From contig NZ_FZOF01000019.1 in the NCBI RefSeq assembly GCF_900188405.1, positions 1-64,000 of the forward strand: DNA of 64,000 bases, given 5' to 3'. A program made the position numbers and the translations under genes. Below the pieces are notes generated by a model. The model saw only the letters and a list, made by a program, of their open reading frames with translations, was not told the DNA's origin and made no database searches. Of this stretch, positions 1-13,472 are shown piece by piece. Position 1 is the stretch's first letter. Each line of letters begins with the position of its first letter. The DNA comes from Actinacidiphila glaucinigra (GTDB lineage: Bacteria; Actinomycetota; Actinomycetes; Streptomycetales; Streptomycetaceae).

Positions 1-322
1 CGATACGGAGGGGGCGGGGGAGTTGGGGGCACCCCCGGCCGAAGGCTGGGGGAGGGTGGGCGTTCTGGACGCTGACGTGTATTTGTTGTGCGGCATCCGG
101 GGCCCGACCTGGACCGCCCGCCATGCACATAAATATGCGGTACAGAATGCCCAGCCCCGGAGGCCCCGACCCCGGCCCACCACGCACGCGCGAGGCCCGC
201 ACCAACCGTCCGGGGCAATCGGGAGGGAGGGCGGGAGAACCGCCCGCCGCAGGCGCAAACGACCCGCACACAACAACCGGCCGCAAGGGGCACCCCCGAC
301 CGCGAGCGCAGCGCAGCACCCC
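1..322. other. Intergenic stretch without a supported gene
   Basis: This leading 322 bases hold no convincing coding region. Frames here are open only because of the high GC content, and none carries a recognisable domain or a ribosome site. The stretch lies downstream of the phosphatase gene that ends at 323 on the minus strand. The only clear structure is the hairpin repeat listed separately. Confidence 0.6.
24..56. repeat. Short extragenic hairpin repeat
   Basis: A 9-bp stem (32-40 with 44-52, one G-T pair) closes on a GAA loop, and it sits next to a C5/G5 flank. The motif, five Cs, GGCC, GAA, GGCT and Gs, looks like the small hairpin repeat I know from many Streptomyces intergenic regions. 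Assignment to a repeat family is from memory. I see no second copy in this window. Confidence 0.5.
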
Positions 323-2188
323 TCACTGGGCCTGAAGCACAAGCACCGCGAGATCATCATCCGGCGGCGCCACGTCGTACTCGTGCACCGCCCGCCGGAT
401 CCGCTCCGCCACCCCCGCCGCCCCCAGCCCGGCGCAAGCCGCCAGCACGGCCGCGAGCCCGTCGTCGTCGTCGAACTGGCGGCTCCCGTTGCGCCGCTCC
501 GTCACCCCGTCCGTGACGCACAGCAACGTGTCCCCGGGGGCCAGCCGGAACGATTCGCTGCGGTACCGCGCGTCGTCCGTGATCCCCAGCAGTATCTGCG
601 GCACCGCGGCGGGCCGTACCGCGCCGTCCCCTGTGAGCAGGAGCGGAAGGGGGTGCCCGGCACTGGCCAAGGTGCACAGGGCGCCGCCCGGCGCCCCCTC
701 CCCCGCCCCCTCCGGCACGATCTCTCCGTACAGCAGGGACAGGAACCGCGGTCCCGTGTCCCATCCCGGCCCGAGCGCGTCACCGAGCGTGGCCGCCGCG
801 GCCTCGTCCGCGAGGGCGCGGTTGAGCCGGTCGAGGACCTCCGTGACGCCGTACCCCTCGCGCGCGAGGAGCCGCATGACGGGCCGGGCGAGGCCGGTGA
901 CCGCGGCGGCCTCGGGGCCATTGCCCTGGACGTCGCCGAGGGCGAAGCACCAGCGGCCGCCGCCCGCGGGAAAGAGGTCGTAGAAGTCGCCGCCGACGAC
1001 ATCGGCACGCGTGGGCTCGTAGACGACGGCCGTGTCGACGCCCGGCACCGCGCCGAGCCCCGCGGGCAGCAGGCCGCGCTGCAGGACCCGGCTGATCATG
1101 GCCTGGCGCGTGTACTGGCGGGCCGTGCCCACCGCCAGGGCGACGCGGCGCGCGAAGTCCTCGATGAGGCCGATGACCTCGTCGGGGAAGCGCATCAGCC
1201 CGGTGCGCCCGAGCAGCAGCGTGCCGTGCCAGCGGCCGCCGGTGACCAGGGGGCAGGCGAGCGCCGCGCCGACCGCGTCCGCGCCCTCGGCGGTGGCGGG
1301 CCACGGCCAGGGCACGGCGCCGGCGCGGGAGGCGGGCGGCGGCGGTTCCTTCTCCAGCACCATGCGCAGCCCGTCGATGCGGCTCTCCGAGGCGTGCCAG
1401 ACGCGCGCGAGGCGCGGCTCGCTGCCCTCGGGACCGTCCCCGGAGAGCCAGACGGCGCACCAGTCGGCGAGGCGGGGCACGAGCAGCTGCCCGGCGAGCG
1501 AGGCGACCATGTCCTCGTCGAGCTGCCCGGCGAGCAGGTCGGAGGCCTCGGCGAGGAAGGAGAGCGAGCCGCGGTTGATCCACTCGCTGTCGTGCCGCCG
1601 CGGCAGGCGGTGCGCCGTCGGCGCGAGGATCTCGGTGGCGCGCAGCCCGCGCAGCAGGGCGCGGTCGGCCTCGGGGGCCGGCGGCAGCGTCCCCGCGGGC
1701 TCGCGGTCGGCGGCCAGCCGGCACCAGATGGTCTTGAGTTCGCGCCGGTAGGTGATGCCCCACTCCTCGGAGAGCGCGGAGACCAGCTGCAGTCCGCGCC
1801 CTCCGTCGCGGCCCTCGCGGGCGAGTTCGGCCCGGTCGCGGACGACCCGGGCCGGGTGGTGGTCGGAGACCTCGACGACGAGTCCGCCCTCCTCGCGTCC
1901 GCCGGGCGCCGTGCTCTCCAGCCGGCAGAGCAGCTCGACGGTGGTGCCGGCGTGGATGACGGCGTTCGTGACGAGTTCGCTCACGAGCAGCACCGCGTCG
2001 TCCACGAGGTCGTCACCGATGCTCTCGGCCGGCCAGGGCTCCTCGGTGGTCCACTCGGCCAGCGCGGCACGGACGAACTTCCTTGCCGCGGAGGCCGCCA
2101 GCTGGTTGCCGGGCAGGCTGGTACGGGAAACGAACTCCCGTGGCATGGAATCTGGCCCCACTGTGCGGCTCCCGAGCAGATCCGGCAT
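323..2188 (-). CDS. SpoIIE-type PP2C phosphatase with RsbW-like kinase and GAF domains
   Basis: The 621-residue cytosolic regulator has three parts. Residues about 30-160 are a GHKL/RsbW-type ATPase with an N-box (ELVTNAV, 71-77), a G1-like VSDHH near 108-112 and GRGLQLV near 130-136. A GAF-like sensor region follows at about 205-355. A SpoIIE/PP2C phosphatase fills 385-621, with metal-binding Asp in GGDFYD (about 401) and GDVQGNG (about 419). Such proteins normally set partner-switching between anti-sigma factors and anti-anti-sigma factors. The ATG start is preceded by AAGGG. It is divergent from the histidine kinase, a context resembling the S. coelicolor osmotic-adaptation osaC/osaAB locus, although it is shorter than OsaC as I remember it. 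The domain assignment is firm; the partner is unknown. Confidence 0.87.
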   Translation of the reverse strand: MPDLLGSRTVGPDSMPREFVSRTSLPGNQLAASAARKFVRAALAEWTTEEPWPAESIGDDLVDDAVLLVSELVTNAVIHAGTTVELLCRLESTAPGGREEGGLVVEVSDHHPARVVRDRAELAREGRDGGRGLQLVSALSEEWGITYRRELKTIWCRLAADREPAGTLPPAPEADRALLRGLRATEILAPTAHRLPRRHDSEWINRGSLSFLAEASDLLAGQLDEDMVASLAGQLLVPRLADWCAVWLSGDGPEGSEPRLARVWHASESRIDGLRMVLEKEPPPPASRAGAVPWPWPATAEGADAVGAALACPLVTGGRWHGTLLLGRTGLMRFPDEVIGLIEDFARRVALAVGTARQYTRQAMISRVLQRGLLPAGLGAVPGVDTAVVYEPTRADVVGGDFYDLFPAGGGRWCFALGDVQGNGPEAAAVTGLARPVMRLLAREGYGVTEVLDRLNRALADEAAAATLGDALGPGWDTGPRFLSLLYGEIVPEGAGEGAPGGALCTLASAGHPLPLLLTGDGAVRPAAVPQILLGITDDARYRSESFRLAPGDTLLCVTDGVTERRNGSRQFDDDDGLAAVLAACAGLGAAGVAERIRRAVHEYDVAPPDDDLAVLVLQAQ

Positions 2189-2262
2189 TGCGCCCTTAAC
2201 GGCACGACCAGCGTGACAGACTGAGCGCGCTCATAAGCGCCGAGTCACCGAAGAAGGCCGTC
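2189..2262. promoter_or_regulatory. Divergent promoter region between phosphatase and kinase genes
   Basis: This 74-bp gap separates two divergent start codons and must hold both promoters and both ribosome sites (AAGGG for the phosphatase, GAAGG for the kinase). I cannot assign -10 or -35 boxes with confidence. Confidence 0.4.
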
Positions 2263-6458
<4,196 letters not shown>

Positions 6459-6462
<4 letters not shown>

Positions 6463-7058
6463 CCACGGGCGCCACCGGCACGGTCGCGGGGAAGGCGGGC
6501 ATCCTCCTCGTCGACGACATGGAGGACAACCTCGTCGCCCTCGAGGCCATCCTCGGCACCCTCGACCAGCCGCTGGTCCGCGCCCGTTCCGGGGAGGAGG
6601 CGATGAAGGCACTGCTGCGCCAGGAGTTCGCGGTGGTGCTGCTCGACGTCCTGATGCCCGGCATGGACGGCTTCGAGACGGCCGCGAACATCAAGCGCCT
6701 CGACCAGACCAAGGACATCCCGATCATCTTCCTGACCGGGAACGACCTGGACACCACCTTCGCCTTCCGCGGCTACGCCACCGGCGCGGCGGACTACCTC
6801 ACCAAGCCCTTCGACCCCTGGGTGCTGCGCGCCAAGGTGACGGTCTTCCTCGAACTGCACCACAAGTCACGCCAGTTGCGGGGACTGCTGGAGCGCGACC
6901 GGGACCGGCTGGAGGCGGTCGAGCAGCGCCTCGCGGCCGTCGAGCGGCAACTCGCCGCCGACGGCCGCCCGGACGTCACCGCGCTCGCCCACCGCGTGGC
7001 CCGGCTGGAACGCGCGCTGCGCGGCGTGGGCCTGCCGGGCCCCCGGACGGGCGACTGA
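6459..7058 (+). CDS. Response regulator with C-terminal coiled coil (OsaB-like)
   Basis: The GTG start overlaps the kinase stop (GTGA), which implies translational coupling. Residues about 10-130 form a receiver domain with the acidic pair DD (LLVDDMEDN), phospho-Asp63 in LLDVLMPGMDG, a conserved Thr (FLTGN) and Lys (TKPFD). The remaining ~65 residues are charged and heptad-like (ERDRDRLEAVEQRLAAVERQ), predicting a coiled coil rather than a DNA-binding domain. A protein-interaction output is therefore likelier than direct transcriptional control. It is 199 residues long and is the obvious partner of the upstream kinase. OsaB of S. coelicolor is, as I recall, also a receiver plus coiled coil. 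Confidence 0.88.
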
Positions 7059-7072
7059 GGCGCCCGGCCCGC

Positions 7073-8950
7073 TCAGTCCTCCCGCGTACCGGCGTACATG
7101 TCGTCGATCAGTTCCTTGAACTCCCGCTCCACGACCGGCCGCTTGAGCTTCAGGCTCGGCGTGAGGTCGCCGTGCTCGACGTCCAGGTCGCGCGGCAGCA
7201 CGCGGAAGGTCTTGATCTGCTGCCAGCGCTGCAGGTCCTGGTTGACCCGCTGCACATAGCCGTCCATCAGGGCCCGTACCTGCTCGGAGCCGACGACCTC
7301 CGCGTACGGCCTGCCCGCCAGGCCGTTCTCCTTCGCCCAGCCGAGGATCGTGGGCTCGTCGAGGGCGAACAGGGCGGTGCAGAAGTTGCGGTCGGCGCCG
7401 ATCACCAGGACGTTGCTGATGAACGGGCAGGCCGCCTTGAACTGGCCCTCGACCGCGGCCGGCGCGATGTACTTGCCGTTGGAGTTCTTGATGATGTCCT
7501 TCTTGCGGTCGGTGATGGTGAGGTAGCCGTCCGCGGACAGCTCCCCGATGTCACCGGTGTGGAACCAGCCGTCCGACTCCAGCACTTCGGACGTCTTCTC
7601 GGGCAGCCCGTGGTAGCCCTGCATGATGCCGGGGCCGCGCAGCAGGATCTCGCCGTCCTCGGCGATGCGGACCTCGGTGCCGGGCAGCGGCTTGCCGACC
7701 GTGCCGGTCCGGTAGGCCTCGCCGGGGTTGACGAAGCTGGCGGCGCTGGACTCGGTCAGCCCGTAGCCCTCCAGGATGTGGATGCCGGCGCCGGAGAAGA
7801 AGTAGCCGATCTCCGGGGAGAGGGCGGCGGAGCCGGAGACGCAGGCGCGCAGCTTGCCGCCGAAGGCGTCGCGGAGCTTGGCGTACACCAGGCGGTCGGC
7901 GACGGCGTGCTGGGCGGTGAGCCCGAAGGGGGCGCTCGCGTTGCCGGTGCGGCGGCGGTTGTCCTGGGTGACCTTGGCGTACTCGCGGGCGACCTCGGCG
8001 GCCCACTTGAAGATCCGGTACTTGGCCCCGCCGCCGGCGCGGGCCTTGGCGGCGACGCCGTTGTAGACCTTCTCGAAGATGCGCGGAACGGCGGCCATGT
8101 AGGTGGGCTGCACGACCGGCAGATTCTCGATGATCTTGTCGACGCGGCCGTCGACCGCGGTCACGTGGCCGATGGTGATGTGCCCGGCGGTGAGCACCTT
8201 GCCGAAGACGTGCGCCAGCGGCAGCCAGAGGTACTGGACGTCGTCCGCCTCCAGCAGGCCGTTCGCCTGGATCGCCCTGGCCATGTACGCCCAGCAGTCG
8301 TGCGGCAGCCGGACGCCCTTGGGGCGGCCGGTCGTGCCGGAGGTGTAGATGAGGGTGGCCAGCTGGTCCTTGGTGATCTCGCCCACGGCCTTGCGGACGG
8401 CCTCGGGGTTCTTCTCCAGGTAGACCTTGCCGCGCTGCTCCAGCTCGGCCAGCGAGAGCGCCCACCCGTCGTCCCCGAGGTCGGCGCCGTCGGCGTCGAC
8501 GACCACGACGTGGACCAGGTCGGGAAGTTCGGCACGGCGCTCGACGGCCTTGGCGAGCTGCACCGCGTTCTCGGCGATCAGCACCCGGCTGCCGGAGTCG
8601 GCCAGGATGAAGGCCGTCTCGTCGGCGTTGGTGCTCGGGTAGACGGTGGTGGTCGCCGCACCGGCGCAGAGCACGCCGAGGTCGGCCAGGATCCACTCGA
8701 CCCGGGTGGCCGAGGCGATCGCCACCCGCTCCTCGGGGCGCACCCCCAGGTCCATCAGGCCCGCGGCGACGGCGTGGACCCGTTCCGCGGCCTGCTTCCA
8801 GGTGAGCGACCTCCATGACTCGGCACCGCCGTCCGCCGACGCCACCGGGAAGCGGTAGGCCTCGGCATCGGGCGTCGCCTCGACGCGCTCCAGGAACAGG
8901 CTCGCCACGGAGGGCGGCCGGTTCTCGATCAAAGTCTGCGTGTCGGTCAC
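7073..8950 (-). CDS. Long-chain acyl-CoA ligase (AMP-binding, FadD15-like)
   Basis: This 625-residue ANL-superfamily enzyme should activate fatty acids to acyl-AMP and then acyl-CoA. The P-loop motif YTSGTTGRPKG lies near residue 215. The A5-type motif EGYGLTESSA, the motif WFHTGDIG and the core DRKKDIIKNSNGKYIAP are present. The GTG start has a good ribosome site (CGGAGG). It stands alone and convergent to the response regulator, separated by only 14 bp, and belongs to the conserved Streptomyces neighbourhood beside lepA. I infer a housekeeping role in lipid metabolism or beta-oxidation; substrate chain length cannot be read from sequence. Confidence 0.9.
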   Translation of the reverse strand: MTDTQTLIENRPPSVASLFLERVEATPDAEAYRFPVASADGGAESWRSLTWKQAAERVHAVAAGLMDLGVRPEERVAIASATRVEWILADLGVLCAGAATTTVYPSTNADETAFILADSGSRVLIAENAVQLAKAVERRAELPDLVHVVVVDADGADLGDDGWALSLAELEQRGKVYLEKNPEAVRKAVGEITKDQLATLIYTSGTTGRPKGVRLPHDCWAYMARAIQANGLLEADDVQYLWLPLAHVFGKVLTAGHITIGHVTAVDGRVDKIIENLPVVQPTYMAAVPRIFEKVYNGVAAKARAGGGAKYRIFKWAAEVAREYAKVTQDNRRRTGNASAPFGLTAQHAVADRLVYAKLRDAFGGKLRACVSGSAALSPEIGYFFSGAGIHILEGYGLTESSAASFVNPGEAYRTGTVGKPLPGTEVRIAEDGEILLRGPGIMQGYHGLPEKTSEVLESDGWFHTGDIGELSADGYLTITDRKKDIIKNSNGKYIAPAAVEGQFKAACPFISNVLVIGADRNFCTALFALDEPTILGWAKENGLAGRPYAEVVGSEQVRALMDGYVQRVNQDLQRWQQIKTFRVLPRDLDVEHGDLTPSLKLKRPVVEREFKELIDDMYAGTRED

Positions 8951-9100
8951 GACAACCTCCGGGGGCCCGCCTCTTAGCTGGGTGACTCGTGAGTAACTAC
9001 CGAGTGGTGATCAGAGTAGGGAATCGGCGCCCGCTTGGTAAGGGGCCGCGGCCACCGCGATGCAACCGTGACGACCAAATACATGGTGCATACACATAAC

Positions 9101-9132
9101 GGCGGGCCCTCCCGGAATCCGGGGAGCCCGCC
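9101..9132. terminator. Hairpin terminator downstream of the small secreted protein gene
   Basis: GGCGGGC (9101-9107) pairs with GCCCGCC (9126-9132), with further partial pairing inside. It lies 50 bp after the stop of the minus-strand gene at 9185. There is no long T-run, as is usual for Streptomyces terminators. Confidence 0.6.
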
Positions 9133-9184
9133 TTGCGGCCACCGCTGCGGCCGCCCACCGGCGGCACCGCGGAGAGCGCGGCGC

Positions 9185-9442
9185 TCAGCCGCCGATGGGC
9201 AGCCCGCCGATCATGCCCTTGGTGCCCCCGGTCTTGCCCGCTCCGCCGAGCAGCTCGCCCGTCTTGCCGGTGACCGCCTTCAGACCGGTCTTGGCGACCT
9301 CGTCCTTGGCGTCCAGGATCTTCATCGGCCCGTTGCCGAGCGGGAGGGCCTCCCCGGCGAAGGCGGGGGACGCGGCGGCACCGGCGGCGCCCAGCGCGAT
9401 CACGGAACCGGCGACGACGGCCGCGGCCTTCGAGTACTTCAC
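9185..9442 (-). CDS. Small secreted protein of unknown function
   Basis: The GTG start at 9442 follows GGAAGGGGA and yields 85 residues. A classical Sec signal peptide occupies the first ~30 residues (KYSKAAAVVAGSVIALGA..., cleavage probable after ASPAFA). The ~55-residue mature part is Gly/Lys/Thr-rich with no cysteine. It resembles the small exported proteins of Streptomyces in style, but I find no chaplin or rodlin signature. Longer upstream frames lack a signal peptide at the right place, which decides the start. Function is unknown. Confidence 0.7.
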   Translation of the reverse strand: MKYSKAAAVVAGSVIALGAAGAAASPAFAGEALPLGNGPMKILDAKDEVAKTGLKAVTGKTGELLGGAGKTGGTKGMIGGLPIGG

Positions 9443-9568
9443 TTCACATTCCCCTTCCACAGCGACGCCTTTCGCCGCTGTCACGATGAGTAACGTCGTG
9501 GACTCCCGGCAGAAACCGCACCGGCCGGGGTTTTTGCCAATCACCCGAATGCCGGACCTCTCATACGA

Positions 9569-9603
9569 AAGGGCGCCTGCCCGGTAATCGGACAAGCGCC
9601 CTT
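9569..9603. terminator. Strong hairpin terminator after lepA
   Basis: A 15-bp stem, AAGGGCGCCTGCCCG paired with CGGACAAGCGCCCTT through a few G-T pairs, closes on a short GTAAT-type loop. It lies about 40 bp downstream of the lepA stop and could also act on transcripts entering from the other side. Confidence 0.75.
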
Positions 9604-9644
9604 CCTGTGCGCGGCGTCGGACCGCCTCGGCCGACCCGCCGCGG

Positions 9645-11510
9645 CTACTTCTTCTTGGCCGCGTTCTCGTCGCTGGAGAGCACCGCGATGAAGGCCTCCT
9701 GCGGCACCTCCACGGAGCCGACCATCTTCATCCGCTTCTTGCCCTCCTTCTGCTTCTCCAGCAGCTTCCGCTTGCGGGAGATGTCACCGCCGTAGCACTT
9801 GGCGAGGACGTCCTTGCGGATGGCGCGGATGGTCTCGCGGGCGATCACCCGCGAACCGATGGCGGCCTGGATGGGCACCTCGAAGGCCTGCCGCGGGATG
9901 AGTTCGCGCAGCTTGGCGACGAGCCGCACCCCGTACGCGTACGCCGCGTCCTTGTGCGTGATCGCCGAGAAGGCGTCCACCTTGTCGCCGTGCAGCAGGA
10001 TGTCGACCTTGACCAGGCTGGACGTCTGCTCACCGGTGGGCTCGTAGTCCAGGGAGGCATAACCGCGGGTCTTGGACTTCAGCTGGTCGAAGAAGTCGAA
10101 CACGATCTCGGCGAGCGGGAGGGTGTAGCGGATCTCCACCCGGTCCTCGGAGAGGTAGTCCATGCCGAGCAGCGAGCCGCGCCGGGTCTGGCAGAGCTCC
10201 ATGATCGCGCCGATGAACTCCGTGGGCGCCAGGATCGTGGCCCGCACCACCGGCTCGTACACCTCGGCGATCTTGCCTTCGGGGAACTCGCTGGGGTTGG
10301 TGACGACGTGCTCGGCGCCGTCCTCCATCACCACCCGGTAGACCACGTTCGGCGCGGTGGCGATCAGGTCGAGCCCGAACTCGCGCTCCAGCCGCTCGCG
10401 GATCACGTCCAGGTGCAGCAGGCCGAGGAAGCCGACGCGGAAACCGAAGCCGAGGGCCGCGGAGGTCTCCGGCTCGTAGACCAGCGCGGCGTCGTTGAGC
10501 TGCAGCTTGTCCAGGGCGTCGCGCAGCTCCGGGTAGTCGGAGCCGTCCAGCGGGTACAGGCCCGAGAACACCATGGGCTTGGGGTCCTTGTAGCCGCCCA
10601 GGGCCTCGGTGGCGCCCTTGGTCTGCTGGGTGATCGTGTCACCGACCTTGGACTGGCGGACGTCCTTCACACCCGTGATCAGGTAGCCCACCTCGCCGAC
10701 GCCGAGGCCGTCGGCCGACAGCATCTCGGGCGAGTTGGTGCCGATCTCCAGCAGCTCGTGCGTCGCGCCGGTGGACATCATCCTGATCCGCTCGCGCTTG
10801 CTGAGCTGACCGTCGACGACCCGGACATAGGTGACGACGCCGCGGTATGAGTCGTAGACCGAGTCGAAGATCATCGCGCGGGCGGGCGCGTCGGCGACGC
10901 CGACCGGGGCCGGGACGGTCTCCACGACGCGGTCCAGCAGCGCCTCGACGCCGAGGCCGGTCTTGGCGGAGACCTTCAGCACGTCGGAGGGGTCGCAGCC
11001 GATGAGGTTGGCCAGCTCCTCCGAGAACTTCTCGGGCTGCGCGGCCGGCAGGTCGATCTTGTTCAGCACCGGGACGATGGTGAGGTCGTTCTCCATCGCC
11101 AGGTAGAGGTTGGCCAGCGTCTGCGCCTCGATGCCCTGCGCCGCGTCGACCAGCAGGACCGTGCCCTCACAGGCCGCCAGCGACCGGGAGACCTCGTAGG
11201 TGAAGTCCACGTGCCCCGGGGTGTCGATCATGTTCAGGATGTGGGTCTTCCCCTGGCCTGCGCCCTCGGTGGGCGCCCAGGGCAGCCGGACCGCCTGGGA
11301 CTTGATCGTGATACCGCGCTCGCGCTCGATGTCCATCCGGTCGAGGTATTGGGCGCGCATCTGCCGCTGGTCCACCACACCGGTGAGCTGGAGCATGCGG
11401 TCGGCGAGCGTCGACTTGCCGTGGTCGATGTGCGCGATGATGCAGAAATTGCGGATCAGCGCCGGGTCGGTACGGCTCGGCTCCGGCACGTTCGAAGGGG
11501 TCGCGGGCAC
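9645..11510 (-). CDS. lepA: Elongation factor 4 (back-translocating GTPase LepA)
   Basis: LepA binds ribosomes and promotes back-translocation or rescue of stalled elongation complexes. The 621-residue product carries G1 AHIDHGKST, switch II DTPGHVDF, NKIDLPAA, EF-G-like domains and the LepA-specific C-terminus rich in Lys/Arg (SRKRKLLEKQKEGKKR). I chose the GTG at 11510 (preceded by AGGA) because the GTPase domain begins ~20 residues later and the length then matches the family. The longer reading to 11642 adds an Arg-rich tail with no family match. It is divergent from rpsT, the standard actinobacterial arrangement. Confidence 0.95.
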   Translation of the reverse strand: MPATPSNVPEPSRTDPALIRNFCIIAHIDHGKSTLADRMLQLTGVVDQRQMRAQYLDRMDIERERGITIKSQAVRLPWAPTEGAGQGKTHILNMIDTPGHVDFTYEVSRSLAACEGTVLLVDAAQGIEAQTLANLYLAMENDLTIVPVLNKIDLPAAQPEKFSEELANLIGCDPSDVLKVSAKTGLGVEALLDRVVETVPAPVGVADAPARAMIFDSVYDSYRGVVTYVRVVDGQLSKRERIRMMSTGATHELLEIGTNSPEMLSADGLGVGEVGYLITGVKDVRQSKVGDTITQQTKGATEALGGYKDPKPMVFSGLYPLDGSDYPELRDALDKLQLNDAALVYEPETSAALGFGFRVGFLGLLHLDVIRERLEREFGLDLIATAPNVVYRVVMEDGAEHVVTNPSEFPEGKIAEVYEPVVRATILAPTEFIGAIMELCQTRRGSLLGMDYLSEDRVEIRYTLPLAEIVFDFFDQLKSKTRGYASLDYEPTGEQTSSLVKVDILLHGDKVDAFSAITHKDAAYAYGVRLVAKLRELIPRQAFEVPIQAAIGSRVIARETIRAIRKDVLAKCYGGDISRKRKLLEKQKEGKKRMKMVGSVEVPQEAFIAVLSSDENAAKKK

Positions 11511-11745
11511 GCAGGGTCCTGTCTCTTGAGGCGCCTGTCGCCTCTGGTCGGATCGATACGTATGGCTCCCATAGTCCCATGGCCCGGGCCCACGACCGTG
11601 CCGGGCGGTGCGGGACGGGCCGGGGGACCCGCCACCGGCCACCGGTTTGGGCGGCGCGGCGGCCGACTGCTAACCTGGGCAGTCGCGTCTCGTGACCCTC
11701 TACCCGAGGCGCGGACCCCATCATCAAACCTGAAAAGGCTCTTTC

Positions 11746-12012
11746 GTGGCGAACATCAAGTCCCAGATCAAGCGCAACAAGACCAACGAGAAGGCGCGCC
11801 TGCGCAACAAGGCCGTCAAGTCCGAGCTCAAGACCGCCATCCGTCGCACCCGCGAGGCCGTGGCCACCGGCGACGTCGAGAAGGCCACCGAGGCCGCGCG
11901 CCTCGCGTCCAAGAAGCTCGACAAGGCCGTGAGCAAGGGCGTCATCCACAAGAACCAGGCCGCCAACAAGAAGTCGGCGCTGGCGCTGAAGGTGGCCGGC
12001 CTCCAGGGCTGA
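11746..12012 (+). CDS. rpsT: 30S ribosomal protein S20
   Basis: This 88-residue basic, helical protein binds 16S rRNA in the small subunit. The N-terminus ANIKSQIKRNKTNEKAR and the C-terminal NKKSALALKVAGL are typical of S20. It starts with GTG, preceded by a weak AAAAGG-like site. It is monocistronic between lepA and holA and ends in a strong bidirectional terminator. Confidence 0.97.
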   Translation: MANIKSQIKRNKTNEKARLRNKAVKSELKTAIRRTREAVATGDVEKATEAARLASKKLDKAVSKGVIHKNQAANKKSALALKVAGLQG

Positions 12013-12131
12013 GCCTTCCCGTAGCGGTACCCGCCGGTGACGGACACAGCGGTCCCTCTCACCCGCTCCTCCACCGGCACCCATGATGTTCCGGCCGCAC
12101 GCGGCCTGCGTTCGCCACGCGGGTGCGGCCT

Positions 12132-12170
12132 CCGAAGGGCCCCCTACCTCCTCGGTACGGGGCCCTTCGG
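12132..12170. terminator. Bidirectional terminator between rpsT and holA
   Basis: CCGAAGGGCCCC pairs with GGGGCCCTTCGG as a perfect 12-bp stem around a 15-nt loop. It sits between two convergent genes and so can serve both. Confidence 0.85.
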
Positions 12171-12196
12171 CATGACCGGGTCCGTCCGCCGCGGGA

Positions 12197-13180
12197 TCAG
12201 CGGGTCCGTGCGGCCCGCGCGACGGCGACGACCGCCTTCTCCAGCGCGTAGGCCGGGTCCGCGCCACCGCCCTTGACCGCGGCGTCGGCGTCGGCGACCG
12301 CGCGCAGAGCGGCGGAGACGCCGTCGGCGGACCAGCCGCGCATCTGCTGGCGTACCCGGTCGATCTTCCACGGCGGCATGCCCAGCTCGCGGGCCAGGTC
12401 ACCGGAGCGCGCCCCGCGCGGGGCGGAGGCGAGCTTGCCGATCGCCCGGACACCCGAGGCGAGCGCGAAGGTGATGCCGGGTAGCGGCTGGCCGACCGCG
12501 ATCGCCCAGCGCAGCCGCTCCAGTGCCTCGGCGGCGCGGCCGGTCACCGCGAGGTCGGCGACCTCGAAGCCGGTGGCCTCGGCCCGGCCGGTGTAGTAAC
12601 GGGCCACCACCGCCGCGTCGATCGCGCCCTCCACGTCGGCGGCGAGCTGGGCGCAGGCGCTCGCCAGCTCCCGCAGGTCGCTGCCGATGGCGTCCACCAG
12701 GGCCTGGCAGGCCTCGGGGGTCGCGGACCGGCCCAGGGTGCGGAACTCCTGCCGGACGAAGGCCAGCCGGTCGGCGGGCTTGGTCATCTTCGGGCAGGCC
12801 ACCTCGCGCGCACCGGCCTTGCGCGCCGCGTCCAGCAGACCCTTGCCCTTGGCGCCGCCCGCGTGCAGCAGGACGAGCGTGATCTCCTCGACGGGGGCGT
12901 CCAGGTAGGCCTTGACGTCCTTGACGGTGTCCGCGGACAGATCCTGTGCGTTCCGTACGACCACGACCTTGCGCTCGGCGAACAGCGACGGGCTGGTGAG
13001 CTCCGCCAGCGTGCCCGGCTGGAGGGCGTCCGGAGTGAGGTCGCGCACATCGGTGTCGGCGTCGGCGGCGCGCGCCGCCTCCACGACCTCCCGTACCGCA
13101 CGGTCGAGGAGCAGGTCCTCCTGCCCCACCGCGATCGTCAGGGGGGCGAGCGGGCTGTCTGTCGTACTGTTCCTGGCCAT
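12197..13180 (-). CDS. holA: DNA polymerase III subunit delta
   Basis: HolA is the clamp-loader delta subunit that opens the beta sliding clamp. The 327-residue product begins MARNSTTDSPLAPLTIAVGQ and has the delta-type N-terminal motif QEDLLLDRAVREVV. A middle AAA+-like region and the C-terminal helical domain (VGQPLPGITFALASGVRAIGK) follow. I take the ATG at 13180 rather than the frame reaching 13414, because the extra 78 residues are low-complexity Ser/Arg antisense to the next gene. In other actinomycetes holA usually lies near comEC; here six genes separate them. Confidence 0.92.
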   Translation of the reverse strand: MARNSTTDSPLAPLTIAVGQEDLLLDRAVREVVEAARAADADTDVRDLTPDALQPGTLAELTSPSLFAERKVVVVRNAQDLSADTVKDVKAYLDAPVEEITLVLLHAGGAKGKGLLDAARKAGAREVACPKMTKPADRLAFVRQEFRTLGRSATPEACQALVDAIGSDLRELASACAQLAADVEGAIDAAVVARYYTGRAEATGFEVADLAVTGRAAEALERLRWAIAVGQPLPGITFALASGVRAIGKLASAPRGARSGDLARELGMPPWKIDRVRQQMRGWSADGVSAALRAVADADAAVKGGGADPAYALEKAVVAVARAARTR

Positions 13181-13220
13181 CGCGGTCCAGCATCCCACGC
13201 GGGTCCGACACAATGTCCCG

Positions 13221-13469
13221 GTGAATGACGTCAGACATGTGCTCGTCCTCCCCGACCGCGACGCCGCCGAGGACGCCGCCGACGAAGCCGCCGAGCGCTT
13301 CGACCTACCCGCCCGCCCCCAGCTCGTCCGTGACGCCCTCGCGGGCGAGGACGACGCCGAGGACGCCCAATGGCTCGTCGTCATCAACGACGACGACGAG
13401 GAACTGGACCCCACCGCTCTGAACGAATTGGCGGAGGAGTTCGAGGGCTGGCTGGAGGAGGAGGACTAG
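13221..13469 (+). CDS. Small acidic protein, unknown function
   Basis: The 82-residue product from GTG 13221 is very acidic (NDDDEELDP, EEFEGWLEEED) and shows no known domain. It is divergent from holA with a 40-bp gap and only 3 bp ahead of the next gene, so the two are probably one operon. Conserved acidic proteins next to holA occur in Streptomyces as far as I recall, but no function is established. The reading is supported by codon position bias and its tight coupling to the downstream gene. Confidence 0.7.
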   Translation: MNDVRHVLVLPDRDAAEDAADEAAERFDLPARPQLVRDALAGEDDAEDAQWLVVINDDDEELDPTALNELAEEFEGWLEEED

Positions 13470-13472
13470 GCC

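Noticed and set aside
9185..9442. Chaplin or rodlin surface protein
   Set aside because: There are no paired cysteines or chaplin repeat, and it is too short for a rodlin. Only the signal peptide is similar.
11511..11642. Extended N-terminus of lepA
   Set aside because: The added residues are Arg/Gly-rich with no match to EF4, and a ribosome site precedes the GTG at 11510.
13181..13414. Extended N-terminus of holA
   Set aside because: The extra 78 residues are Ser/Arg low complexity antisense to the small acidic protein gene, and family length fits the ATG at 13180.
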